A DNA stretch of 43,825 bases from Bradyrhizobium manausense (GTDB taxonomy: Bacteria > Pseudomonadota > Alphaproteobacteria > Rhizobiales > Xanthobacteraceae). Below, in pieces: positions 31,054-39,212 of this stretch. Each line of letters opens with the position of its first letter. Positions within the stretch are counted from its first letter, which is position 1. Both the position numbers and the translations under genes were made by a program. The notes below the pieces were generated by a model. The model saw only the letters and a program-made list of their open reading frames with translations, was not told where the DNA came from and made no database searches. The stretch is from the NCBI RefSeq assembly GCF_001440035.1, contig NZ_LJYG01000111.1, forward strand, positions 28,786 through 72,610. The letters are read 5' to 3'.

Positions 31054-32002
31054 TGGCCTCTCCCTGCTGCCATTTGCGCCGCGCCAGGCCGAAATAGGAA
31101 AACAGCGTCGCGAACACCAGGAACGGGATCATCGACACCGCGATGGCCGCTCCTTCGCCGAGTTCGCCGCCGGCGATGCCGCGCTGGAACGCCAGCGTCG
31201 CCAGCAGGTGGGTCGAGTTGACCGGGCCGCCGCGGGTGATGGCGTAGACCAGCTGGAAATCCGTAAAGGTGAAGATGATCGAGAAGGTCATGACGATGGC
31301 GAGAATCGGCATCATCATCGGGAAGGTGATGTAGCGGAAGCGCTGCCATGAACTGGCGCCGTCGAGCATCGCGGCCTCATAGAGCGATGGCGAGATGGTC
31401 TGCAGGCCCGCCAGCAGCGAGATCGCGACAAAGGGAATGCCGCGCCAGATATTGGCGGCGATCAGCGAGAACCGCGCCGGCCAGGGCGAGCCGAGGAAGT
31501 CGACATTGCTCGTGCGCCAGTGCAGCACGTCGACCAGGAGATAGGAGATGATCGAGAATTGCGGATCGTAGATCCACCAGAACGCCAGCGCCGAGAGCAC
31601 TGTCGGCACGATCCAGGGCAGCAGCACGATGGCGCGCAACAGGCTCTTGAACGGAAAATGATTGTTGAGCAGCAGCGCGAGCCAGAAGCCGAGCGCGAAC
31701 TTCCCGAATGTCGCTATCCCGGTATAGAGCACGCTGTAGAACACCGCGTTCCACCACAGGGGATCGGTGAACAGATACTGGAAGTTCTCGAGGCCGATGA
31801 ACTCGCCCTTGCGGCCGATCGTGGTGTCGGTAAAGGCGAGCCAGATGCCGAGCCCGAGCGGATAGGTCAGGAACACCGCAAGCAGCCCGATCGCGGGCGC
31901 GAGGCACATCACGATCAGGAACGGCTTGTAGTCGAATAGCCGCACCAGCCAGTTCGGTTGCCGCTGGGCCAGTATGGGAGAGGACAGGGTGGTCACGGAC
32001 AT
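31046..32002 (-). CDS. Carbohydrate-type ABC permease, MalF-like (cluster 2)
   Basis: A 318-residue permease with six helices. The first is FLIVMCLAPAIGLLAVFLTYPLG, followed by the GLENFQYLFTDPLWWNAVFYS segment of MalF/UgpA proteins. The EAA loop is YEAAMLDGASSWQRFRYITFP, and a RGGPVNSTHLLATLAF block follows. The ATG at 32002 is chosen because GACAGGAC stands about 8 bp upstream and residues further up come from the palindromic repeat. A long palindrome (32035-32120) lies between it and the binding-protein gene. It forms the pore with the MalG-like partner. Confidence 0.93.
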   Translation of the reverse strand: MSVTTLSSPILAQRQPNWLVRLFDYKPFLIVMCLAPAIGLLAVFLTYPLGLGIWLAFTDTTIGRKGEFIGLENFQYLFTDPLWWNAVFYSVLYTGIATFGKFALGFWLALLLNNHFPFKSLLRAIVLLPWIVPTVLSALAFWWIYDPQFSIISYLLVDVLHWRTSNVDFLGSPWPARFSLIAANIWRGIPFVAISLLAGLQTISPSLYEAAMLDGASSWQRFRYITFPMMMPILAIVMTFSIIFTFTDFQLVYAITRGGPVNSTHLLATLAFQRGIAGGELGEGAAIAVSMIPFLVFATLFSYFGLARRKWQQGEAND

Positions 32003-32034
32003 TAGTGTTGTCCTGTCTTTGAACGTTACCACAT

Positions 32035-32120
32035 CGTCATTGCGAGGAGCGAAGCGACGAAGCAATCCAGACTGCACCCGCGGAGAGATTCTGGATTGCT
32101 TCGCTTCGCTCGCAATGACG
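32035..32120. repeat. Long palindrome, CGTCATTGCGAGGAGCGAAG family
   Basis: CGTCATTGCGAGGAGCGAAG at the left is mirrored by CTTCGCTCGCAATGACG at the right, with inner arms GAAGCAATCCAGA and TCTGGATTGCTTC. It is an intergenic repeat that I know to be abundant in Bradyrhizobium and Rhodopseudomonas. It sits inside the operon between the binding-protein and MalF-like genes, the same place as the hairpin in cluster 1. Confidence 0.9.
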
Positions 32121-32124
32121 ATCG

Positions 32125-33465
32125 CTACTTCTGCCGCCTGAAATATCGCTTGCAACGCTGCTCCGCCTCCGCAGCCGCGGCTTCAGGCGTCGCAGCGCCG
32201 GTTGCGACCGAGGCGAACATTTGGACAAGCACATAGTCGGCGTTGACAGCGCCCGTCGCAGTCGAAATCGGGCCGTTGTAGCCGTTGTAGTAGGTGCTCT
32301 TCATCGTATCCTTGAAGATGGCGACCTTAGGGTCGCCCGACCACACGGCGGCGTCCGCATAGGCCGCGAGCGGCTGCGCCCAATAGCCGGAGTTGGCGTT
32401 CAACCAAGGCTCGTACTGGTCTTTCTCCAGCATGAATTGCAGGAAGGCCTTTGCCGCGTTGGGATACTGGCTGTGCTTGAACACCATGGCATTCAGCGTC
32501 AGCCCCGACATTGGCGAGATCTTGGCCACGCCCTTCGGCAGCGGCTGATGTTCGCTGTCGTCGGCGATCGCCTTGGTTGCCGGATCGTTCTTGAGCGAGA
32601 AGTACAGCGAGACGCCGTTGGCGGTCAGCGCGATCTCCTGGGCGGAATAGGCGCGATTGTTCGACACGTCGTTCCACGACGTCGTGCCGGCGATGAAGGT
32701 TGGGTAGAGTTGCTTGACCCAGTTCAGCGCGGCAATCGTCTCCTTGCTGTTGATGGTCACGTTGCCCTCTTCATCGAGCAGTGCCGCATTGTGCGACCAA
32801 AGCGCCCAGCTGGCAAAGCCGTTGCCGTCGCCGACGGCGTTGCCGAGCGCAAAGCCCGCCGGCTTGCCCGCCTTTTGCAGCTTCTGGCACAGATCGAGAA
32901 TGCCGGCGTGATCTTCCGGCACCTTGTCGAAGCCGACCGATTGCAGGATCGATTTGCGATAGATCAGCGGCCCGCCGGAGGCTCCAAAGGGGAGTCCAAT
33001 CCAGGAATCGCTCTTGGCCTTCTTGCCGTAGATCTTCGCCAGGTTCTGCCAGCCGCCGTACTTCTTGCCGAGATAATCGGCGACGTCGGTCAGCTCGATC
33101 AGCTTGTCGATATAGATGTGCGGTGCATCGGAGAAGCCGATGATAATGTCGGGGCCCGCGCCGGAATTGGCCGTGACCGCGGTCTGCTGGTTGATGTCCT
33201 CCCAGCCGACGAAATCGACCTTGACCTCGACCCCGGTCTCCTTGGTGAACTTGGCCGCATTGGCGCGGAACACGTCCTCGTCGGCCTGCACGAAGCGCAC
33301 CGGCCGCAGCATGCGCAAGCTTGCGCCCTTCTCGATCTCGCGCTTGGGCGCCGGAACGTCGGCGGCCTTGATATTTGACGTTTGCGCCGCAACACCGGTG
33401 GCGGCGAACGTCGCAGCGGACAGGCCCAGCGCCAAGGCATCACGACGTGTGATGTCGTTCCTCAT
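32125..33465 (-). CDS. ABC transporter extracellular solute-binding protein (cluster 2), Tat-type signal
   Basis: A 446-residue periplasmic binding protein of family 1. The N-terminus MRNDITRRDALALGL with A/T-rich residues after it is a twin-arginine-type signal, with cleavage probably near GVAAQ, so export in the folded state is likely. The mature domain has the KFTKETGVEVKVDFVGWEDI segment and the GFSDAPHIY and LPFGASGGPLIYRK blocks common to sugar-type binding proteins. GGAGGAACTG precedes the ATG at 33465. The frame continues far upstream through the dehydrogenase gene, but that part is antisense-like and not coding. The ligand is unknown; the operon partner suggests a 2-hydroxy or sugar acid. 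Confidence 0.92.
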   Translation of the reverse strand: MRNDITRRDALALGLSAATFAATGVAAQTSNIKAADVPAPKREIEKGASLRMLRPVRFVQADEDVFRANAAKFTKETGVEVKVDFVGWEDINQQTAVTANSGAGPDIIIGFSDAPHIYIDKLIELTDVADYLGKKYGGWQNLAKIYGKKAKSDSWIGLPFGASGGPLIYRKSILQSVGFDKVPEDHAGILDLCQKLQKAGKPAGFALGNAVGDGNGFASWALWSHNAALLDEEGNVTINSKETIAALNWVKQLYPTFIAGTTSWNDVSNNRAYSAQEIALTANGVSLYFSLKNDPATKAIADDSEHQPLPKGVAKISPMSGLTLNAMVFKHSQYPNAAKAFLQFMLEKDQYEPWLNANSGYWAQPLAAYADAAVWSGDPKVAIFKDTMKSTYYNGYNGPISTATGAVNADYVLVQMFASVATGAATPEAAAAEAEQRCKRYFRRQK

Positions 33466-33554
33466 CAGTTCCTCCCTATGATGTCTCCCTTCCCGGCGTT
33501 GATCGCCGGTGAAGGGCCGTTCGGTTCCCTGCGCGTTTGCCGCGAGGGACCGCC

Positions 33555-34598
33555 TTAGCTGTTCGGGCCGCGGTCCATGCTGACGGGCTGCCAGCGGCGG
33601 AGCGCGGTGTCTTGCAGCACCGACGGATTGACGCAGCTTACCGGCCACATGCCCTGCAGCACCAGTGACAATTCGTAGCCTACGCGGCGCTTGCGCGCCT
33701 CGTCGAACCGTGCCGAGGCCGAAGCGACATGGGCGGTCAGCGTCACGTTCTCCATGCCCAGGATCGGGTTGTTGTGCGAGGGCGGTTCCTTCTCCAGCAC
33801 GTCGAGTGCGGCATGGGCGATCCAGCCCTCCTGCAGCGCCTTGATCAGGCTTTCCTCGTCGACCGTGGCACCGCGCCCGGTGTTGATGAAGATCGCGCCC
33901 TTCTTCATCTGCCGAAAATGCTTCTCGGTCAGCATGTGATGCACTTCGGGCCGGGCGGGGGCGTGCATCGAGACGAAGTCGGATTGCGACAGCACCTCGT
34001 TCAGCGTCGCCGGGATGACGCCGTGCTCCCACATCAGGGTTTCCTGGATGAAGGGATCGTAGGCCATCATGCGCAGGCCGAATGGAGCTGCGCGCTTGGC
34101 GACCGCACGCGCGACGCGGCCGAACGAGATGAAGCCGAGCGTCTGGCCCATCAGCCGCGGAATCTTCAGCAGCGCCGGCCGCCCCTCGGCCCATCGCCCT
34201 GAGCGCACCATCTTGTCCTGCTCGACCAGGCGGCGGAAGCCTGCCAGCAACAGCATCATGGCGTGGTCGGCGACTTCCTCGATGAAGGTGTCGGGAATGT
34301 TGGTGACGGGAATGCCGCGTGCAGTTGCCGCCTTCACATCGACGCTGTCGACGCCGACCGAGCCGAGCGTGATGACCTTGCAGTTCTGCAAGCTGTCGAT
34401 GATGTTTTTGGTGATCGGGATGCCCTTGGCGTAGATCGCGTCGGCATTCTTCGCGGCGGCGATGAACTCGGCCTCGTTGGCCGGCGCCTCGACGATCTCG
34501 GCATCGATCGGATCGAGCGCCTCGCGCTCGTACGAATAGTCGCTGCCGGCGACCGTGAAGCTCGCGCCCTTCGGCGTCACCACCCTGTATTTCGGCAT
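33555..34598 (-). CDS. D-2-hydroxyacid dehydrogenase (phosphoglycerate dehydrogenase-like)
   Basis: A 347-residue NAD(P)-dependent dehydrogenase of the D-isomer 2-hydroxyacid family. The catalytic triad is present: R242 in NTGRGATVDEE, E271 in ALDVLEKEPP and H290 in LTAHVAS. The nucleotide loop is unusual: where the family has GxGxxG, this has S158-F-G-R-V-A163, with the first and last Gly replaced by Ser and Ala. It is the first gene of an operon with a binding protein and two ABC permeases (89 bp gap to the binding protein), so it probably acts on the imported compound or its product. It lacks the ACT regulatory domain of long SerA forms, so serine synthesis is not its likely role. The exact substrate is unknown. 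Confidence 0.88.
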   Translation of the reverse strand: MPKYRVVTPKGASFTVAGSDYSYEREALDPIDAEIVEAPANEAEFIAAAKNADAIYAKGIPITKNIIDSLQNCKVITLGSVGVDSVDVKAATARGIPVTNIPDTFIEEVADHAMMLLLAGFRRLVEQDKMVRSGRWAEGRPALLKIPRLMGQTLGFISFGRVARAVAKRAAPFGLRMMAYDPFIQETLMWEHGVIPATLNEVLSQSDFVSMHAPARPEVHHMLTEKHFRQMKKGAIFINTGRGATVDEESLIKALQEGWIAHAALDVLEKEPPSHNNPILGMENVTLTAHVASASARFDEARKRRVGYELSLVLQGMWPVSCVNPSVLQDTALRRWQPVSMDRGPNS

Positions 34599-34853
34599 TT
34601 CCAGCTCCCGATTTTGTTTGTCGGTTCTTGTTGCGACCCGCCTTCGGACGGGCCTTTACGTCTTTTACGCGAAATCGACGTGAGTGCGTACAATTCCCGG
34701 TTGTCGCTGCAGCGATTATTTGCCGTTTTCCGCGGCAGCGTCCGGGCTTCTACGGAGACCTGTAAGGAACTTGCTAAGGTGTCCCCCACTAACAGTTAAT
34801 TCAATTTCGAACGATCGACTCGCGTGCATCCCTTTTTTTCCGGAGCCTATCCC

Positions 34854-36539
34854 GTGAAGTTAAGCAATCTGAAGATCGCCCCCAAGCTTGGCATCCTTGT
34901 CGGCGTCACCTTGTTCGGCCTCTGCGTCGCCGGGTTCCTCGCCGGCTATCTGATGAAGTACGAGATGGTGAATGCGCGCATCGACCAGGCCAAGGCGATC
35001 GTCGATTTGGGGCGCAACTATGCAGCCGCGCTGAAGAAGCGCGTCGATGCCGGCGAGCTGACGAAGGATGCAGCCATGGCCGAGCTTCGCCGCTACGGCA
35101 ACGCGATGATCTACGACAACGGTGCGGGCTATCTGTTCGGCACGACCTATGACGGCATCACCCAGCTCGCGCCCGATCCGAAGCAGATCGGGCTGAACCG
35201 CATGGACGTCGTGACCAACGGCCGCAGGCTGTCGCAGGAGTTGATGGATGGCGTCAAGGCCAACGGCTCGATCCTGCTCTACTATGAATATGTGAAGCCC
35301 GGTCAGGAAACGCCGATCCGCAAGATCGGTTATGCGGTCGCCATTCCCGGCTTCGACATGTATCTCGGCACCGGCGCCTACCTCGACGACATCGACGCCA
35401 AGATGGGCCCGGTCTACTGGATGCTCGGCCTTGCCATGCTTGGCATCCTCATCGTCGCCGGCAGCGTCGCCTGGCTGCTCGGCCGCAGCATCAGCCGCCC
35501 GCTGGCGCTGCTCGGCGCCCGCATGAAGGACCTCGCCGACGGCAAGCTGGACGGCGACATCCCGGGCGTTGGCCGCGGCGACGAGGTCGGCGCGATGGCT
35601 TCGACCGTCCAGATCTTCAAGGACAACGCGGTCCGCATCCGCGAGATCGAGAAGAGCGAAGCGGACGCCAAGGAGCGCGCCGCGTCGGATCGTCGCCGCG
35701 CGATGGAAGATATCGCCAGCGACTTCGAGCGCAGCGTCAACGGCATCGTTCGCTCGGTCTCCTCGGCTGCGGCCGGCATGCAGTCGACGGCGCAGTCGAT
35801 GACTGCGACCGCCAGCGACGCCTCTTCGCGCGCAGCGACCGTCGGCGCCGCCTCGCAAAAAGCCTCCGGCAATGTCGGCACGGTCGCCGCGGCTGCCGAG
35901 GAGCTGTCGAGCTCGGTCACGGAAATCTCCCGCCAGGTGACGCGCTCGACCGAAGTTGCGAGCCGCGCCGTCAGCGATGCCGAGCGCACCAACGCGACGG
36001 TGCAGGAGCTCTCCACCGGCGCCGAGAAGATCGGCGAGGTGGTCAAGCTCATCCATTCGATCGCGGCGCAGACCAATCTGCTCGCGCTCAACGCCACCAT
36101 CGAGGCGGCGCGTGCCGGCGAGTCCGGCCGCGGCTTCGCCGTCGTCGCCTCCGAGGTCAAGGCCCTGGCCAACCAGACCGCCAAGGCGACCGAGGAAATC
36201 TCCGCCCAGGTCGCGGCGATGCAGACCTCGACCAGCGATGCGGTCGCGGCCATCGGCGGCATCACGCAGACGATTGCCGAGATGAGCGAGATCACCGCCG
36301 GCATCTCGGCCTCGATCGAGCAGCAGGGCGAGGCGACCCGCGAGATCGCCCGCAACATCCAGTCGGTCGCGGCCGGCTCGGCCGAGATCAACGCCCATAT
36401 CGGCAGCGTCACGTCCGCCGCGGAAGCGACCGGTACCGCCGCCGGCGACGTGCTGACCAACGCCCGCGAGCTGGATCACCAGTCCGGCGCGCTGCGTAGC
36501 GCGGTGGACGGATTCCTCGCCAAGGTCCGCGCGGCGTAG
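34854..36539 (+). CDS. Methyl-accepting chemotaxis protein with single Cache domain
   Basis: A 561-residue chemoreceptor. Helix TM1 (about 12-31: LGILVGVTLFGLCVAGFLAG) is followed by a periplasmic sCache_2-type sensor (about 35-182, with DNGAGYLFGTTYDG and IPGFDMYLGTGAYLDDID), TM2 (about 186-206), a HAMP linker (about 207-260) and a long cytoplasmic signalling coiled coil. The hairpin tip AAQTNLLALNATIEAARAGE is the conserved CheA/CheW contact region. No CheR/CheB tether pentapeptide is present at the C-terminus. I favour the GTG at 34854, with CCGGAG nearby, since its product starts (M)KLSNLKI like relatives; a GTG at 34824 would add ten residues. The sensed ligand is not known; small organic acids are common for this Cache type. 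Confidence 0.94.
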   Translation: MKLSNLKIAPKLGILVGVTLFGLCVAGFLAGYLMKYEMVNARIDQAKAIVDLGRNYAAALKKRVDAGELTKDAAMAELRRYGNAMIYDNGAGYLFGTTYDGITQLAPDPKQIGLNRMDVVTNGRRLSQELMDGVKANGSILLYYEYVKPGQETPIRKIGYAVAIPGFDMYLGTGAYLDDIDAKMGPVYWMLGLAMLGILIVAGSVAWLLGRSISRPLALLGARMKDLADGKLDGDIPGVGRGDEVGAMASTVQIFKDNAVRIREIEKSEADAKERAASDRRRAMEDIASDFERSVNGIVRSVSSAAAGMQSTAQSMTATASDASSRAATVGAASQKASGNVGTVAAAAEELSSSVTEISRQVTRSTEVASRAVSDAERTNATVQELSTGAEKIGEVVKLIHSIAAQTNLLALNATIEAARAGESGRGFAVVASEVKALANQTAKATEEISAQVAAMQTSTSDAVAAIGGITQTIAEMSEITAGISASIEQQGEATREIARNIQSVAAGSAEINAHIGSVTSAAEATGTAAGDVLTNARELDHQSGALRSAVDGFLAKVRAA

Positions 36540-36554
36540 GTTTCTGGCACTAGT

Positions 36555-36688
36555 CTCGTAGGGTGGGCAAAGACGCGAAAGCATTGTGCCCACTCTTTCT
36601 TTTGAGTTCACGATGATGTTCAGGTGGGCACGCTTCCGCCTTCGCTCTGCGAGCTACGGTGGACAGGTCGCTTTGCCCACCCTGCGAG
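36555..36688. repeat. Palindromic repeat, GTAGGGTGGGCAAAG family
   Basis: CTCGTAGGGTGGGCAAAG (36555-36572) is mirrored by CTTTGCCCACCCTGCGAG (36671-36688), with additional internal GTGCCCAC and GTGGGCAC arms. It fills the gap between convergent chemoreceptor and EamA genes. I know the family as a frequent intergenic element in Bradyrhizobium. Confidence 0.8.
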
Positions 36689-36713
36689 AGCCTTCCCTTG
36701 GCGCGGAATTACT

Positions 36714-37634
36714 TCACCGTCGAGAGGCGATGACGACGCCGGCGAGCACCAGTGCGTAGCCGATCAGGTGAAATGGCTGGAGCCTTTCGCCGAGCAGCAG
36801 GATCGCCATCGCCGAGCCGAATACCGGCACCAGATGGAAGAACGGCGCGGCGCGATTCGGTCCGATCAATGCGACGCCGCGGTTGAAGAAGAGATAGGCG
36901 AGCGTCGAGGGGAAGATCAGGATCCAGCCGAGCGTCAGCAGCGTCACGGTGTCGAACTGCAGCACCCTGCCGCTCCATCCCTCCCAGATCGCCGTCGGCA
37001 GCAGCATGAAGGCGCCGCAGCAGGTGGTGAAGGACAGGAAGGAGAGCTGATGAACCTTCGGCCGTCGCGGGATGAAGGCGGAGTAGAGGCCGAACGCCAC
37101 CAGCGAGGAGGCGAACATGATGTCGCCCCGGTTGAACGAGATGCTCGCCAGCGCCGCCAGGTCGCCACGCAGGATGATGATGAGGACGCCGACCAGCGAG
37201 ATCGCGATGCCGGCGAACTGCCCGGCGGTCAGCCGCACGCCAAACAACACCAGCGACCACAGCGCCACGAACAGGGGACCCGCCGACTGGATCAGCAGCG
37301 CGTTCAGCGCCTCGGTATATTGCAGCGCCCAGTACGAGATCGCGTTGTTGAAGGCAAAGCCCACCAGTGACAGGAACAGCATCAGCGGCAGGCTTTTGCG
37401 CAACGCCGGCGAGTCGCGCTTCAGATGCGGCCAGGAGAACGGCAGCAGGATCAGGAACACGCCGAACCAGCGGATCGTCGTCACCGTCAGTGGCGGCACA
37501 TGCGCGCCGACATGGCGTGCGATCACGATGTTGCCGGCCCAGAACAGCGAGCTCAGGCTGAGCAGCAGATAAGGCTGGTTGTTGAGCCAGCTGGCCGGAT
37601 TCGAGGCCGCTGGCGCGGGCGATGCAATCGTCAT
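36714..37634 (-). CDS. EamA-family (DMT) transporter, copy 1
   Basis: A 306-residue drug/metabolite-type transporter with ten predicted helices formed by two EamA repeats. The first repeat starts at NQPYLLLSLSSLFWAGNIVIARH. The second ends with FPSTLAYLFFNRGVALIGPNRAAPFFH and GSAMAILLLGERL. Such proteins usually export amino acids or other metabolites. It is a clear paralogue of the transporter at 38126-39058, with matching blocks at both ends. It is divergent from the DUF1330-like gene across about 90 bp. The substrate is unknown. Confidence 0.92.
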   Translation of the reverse strand: MTIASPAPAASNPASWLNNQPYLLLSLSSLFWAGNIVIARHVGAHVPPLTVTTIRWFGVFLILLPFSWPHLKRDSPALRKSLPLMLFLSLVGFAFNNAISYWALQYTEALNALLIQSAGPLFVALWSLVLFGVRLTAGQFAGIAISLVGVLIIILRGDLAALASISFNRGDIMFASSLVAFGLYSAFIPRRPKVHQLSFLSFTTCCGAFMLLPTAIWEGWSGRVLQFDTVTLLTLGWILIFPSTLAYLFFNRGVALIGPNRAAPFFHLVPVFGSAMAILLLGERLQPFHLIGYALVLAGVVIASRR

Positions 37635-37727
37635 TGGCGTTGCGTACGACCTTGCGCCGGATGGTCGTCATGACACAAGTCCCGTCGCCGCAATGCTACA
37701 ATGCAGGCAAACCCTACGGAGGTGCCA

Positions 37728-38129
37728 TTGGCGGTTAATATGTTGAACATCGAGGGCCTGGAACGGCTCGACCGGCATGCGCCGGTGGTGATGCTGAACC
37801 TGATGCGTTTCCACGCCCGTTCGCGCGACGGTGACGGATCCGGCTGGGATGCGTATTTGCGCTACAGCGCGATCACCGTGCCCATGATCAAGGCGCGCGG
37901 CGGCACGCTGCTGTGGACCGGCGAGGCCAGGGCGATCGCGCTCGGCCCGCACCAGGGCAATGCGTGGGATTTCGTCGCGCTGGTGTTCTATCCATCGGTC
38001 GCAGCCTTCCTCGACATGATGACGTCGGAGGCTTACGAGCGCGATGCCGACCCGCATCGCCTCAACGGCTGCGCCGAGCACGTCATCATCGCGACCAGCG
38101 AGGCCTACAGCAAGTTCAGGGCAAGCTAG
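37728..38129 (+). CDS. DUF1330-like small protein
   Basis: A 133-residue soluble protein resembling the DUF1330 ferredoxin-like alpha+beta fold: HAPVVMLNLMRFHAR, ARGGTLLWTGEARAI and DFVALVFYPSVAAFLDMMTSEAYE are its typical strands and helix. I favour a TTG start at 37728 because GGAGGT lies 4 bp before it; ATGs at 37701 and 37740 are alternatives with worse spacing. Its TAG shares CTAG with the stop of the convergent EamA copy 2. It sits between two paralogous exporter genes. No function is established for this group that I know of. Confidence 0.82.
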   Translation: MAVNMLNIEGLERLDRHAPVVMLNLMRFHARSRDGDGSGWDAYLRYSAITVPMIKARGGTLLWTGEARAIALGPHQGNAWDFVALVFYPSVAAFLDMMTSEAYERDADPHRLNGCAEHVIIATSEAYSKFRAS

Positions 38130-39058
38130 CTCGCTTGCTTCCGCGATGCCACGAAAACGCCCGACAGCACCAGCGCGAAGCCGATGAAGTGAAAGGCCTG
38201 CGGCAGTTCGCCGAGGAAGACCATGGCCATGATCGAGCCGAACACCGGCACGACATGGAAGAACGGCGCGGCGCGATTGGCGCCAATCAGGCGGACGCCG
38301 CGGTTGAAGCAGAGATAGGCGAGTGTCGAGGGAAACACCGAGACGTAGAACAGGGTGAGCAGGTTCGGCCCGTCGAGCTTCATGACCGGGCGTGCCGATA
38401 TTTCCCAGATCTCCAGCGGAATGAGACACGCGGCACCGGCCCCGAAGGTGAAGGCGAGGAACGACAGGCCGTGGATCGGCGGCCGCTTCAACGTCAGCAC
38501 CGAATAGAGCGCGAAGATGATCAGCGCGACGATGAAGATCAGGTCGCCCTTGTTGAAGGCGATGTTCGACAGCGTGGTGAGATCGCCGTGCAGCAGGATG
38601 ATCAGCACGCCGCACATCGAGAGCAGCACGCCGAAGGCCTGCGCGCCCGTGAGCCTGATTCCGAGGATGACCAGCGACCACAGCGCCACGATCAGGGGCG
38701 CGGCCGACTGCAGCAGAAGTGTATTGAGCGCCTGGGTATGCTCCAGCGCCCAATATTGCAGGGTATTAAAGGCGCCGATGCCGGTGATCGACAGCACGAT
38801 CATCAGGCCGAGCTTGTTGCGGATGGCCGGCCAATCCCGGGCGAGGTGCTTCCAGGCGAACGGCAGCACCAGCAGGAAGGCGAAGCTCCAGCGCAGGAAG
38901 GACAGCGTCACCGGCGGGATGTGGCCGGCGGCGAGCCGCCCCACCACCGCATTGCCCGCCCAGCACATCGCGGTGATGCTGAGCAGGAGATAAGGCTGGT
39001 TGGCGATCCAGCTATGGCCCGATGATTCGGCGCTGGTGGTCTGGCCGGTGGCGGTCAT
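38126..39058 (-). CDS. EamA-family (DMT) transporter, copy 2
   Basis: A 310-residue ten-helix transporter with two EamA repeats, paralogous to the one at 36714-37634. Shared blocks are NQPYLLLS followed by CWAGNAVVGR, YWALEHTQALNTLLLQSAAPLIVALWSL and FPSTLAYLCFNRGVRLIGANRAAPFFH. The C-terminus ends in a short basic tail (ASRKQAS), as expected for a cytoplasmic end. Its 3' end overlaps the DUF1330-like stop by 4 bp. The duplicated genes are in the same orientation with the small gene inserted between. The substrate is unknown. Confidence 0.92.
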   Translation of the reverse strand: MTATGQTTSAESSGHSWIANQPYLLLSITAMCWAGNAVVGRLAAGHIPPVTLSFLRWSFAFLLVLPFAWKHLARDWPAIRNKLGLMIVLSITGIGAFNTLQYWALEHTQALNTLLLQSAAPLIVALWSLVILGIRLTGAQAFGVLLSMCGVLIILLHGDLTTLSNIAFNKGDLIFIVALIIFALYSVLTLKRPPIHGLSFLAFTFGAGAACLIPLEIWEISARPVMKLDGPNLLTLFYVSVFPSTLAYLCFNRGVRLIGANRAAPFFHVVPVFGSIMAMVFLGELPQAFHFIGFALVLSGVFVASRKQAS

Positions 39059-39095
39059 TGTAATTGTTATGGCCCCGCGTCATGCACCGAGGCTC

Positions 39096-39116
39096 CCGGC
39101 CCGGCGTTCGGGCCGG
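39096..39116 (-). terminator. GC-rich hairpin after the P-type ATPase gene
   Basis: CCGGCCCG (39096-39103) pairs perfectly with CGGGCCGG (39109-39116) around five bases, about 100 bp past the ATPase stop and before the next gene on the minus strand. There is no T run, so termination is only possible, not shown. Confidence 0.35.
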
Positions 39117-39212
39117 CTGATCGCCCGGCACCTCTCAAAGACACGGAAATGCGCCCGACATCAATGCCGCGCGGTGCATCGCCATCATGCGCAGGGCGGT
39201 GCAGCAGGAACC

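Noticed and set aside
33466..34194. Upstream extension of the cluster 2 binding-protein gene
   Set aside because: It overlaps the dehydrogenase gene in another frame of the same strand. The signal peptide and ribosome site place the start at 33465.
34860..36611. Open frame of 583 codons on the minus strand
   Set aside because: It is the antisense of the chemoreceptor gene, which has an intact signalling tip. Its Gly/Arg/Asp-rich composition is typical of a shadow frame.
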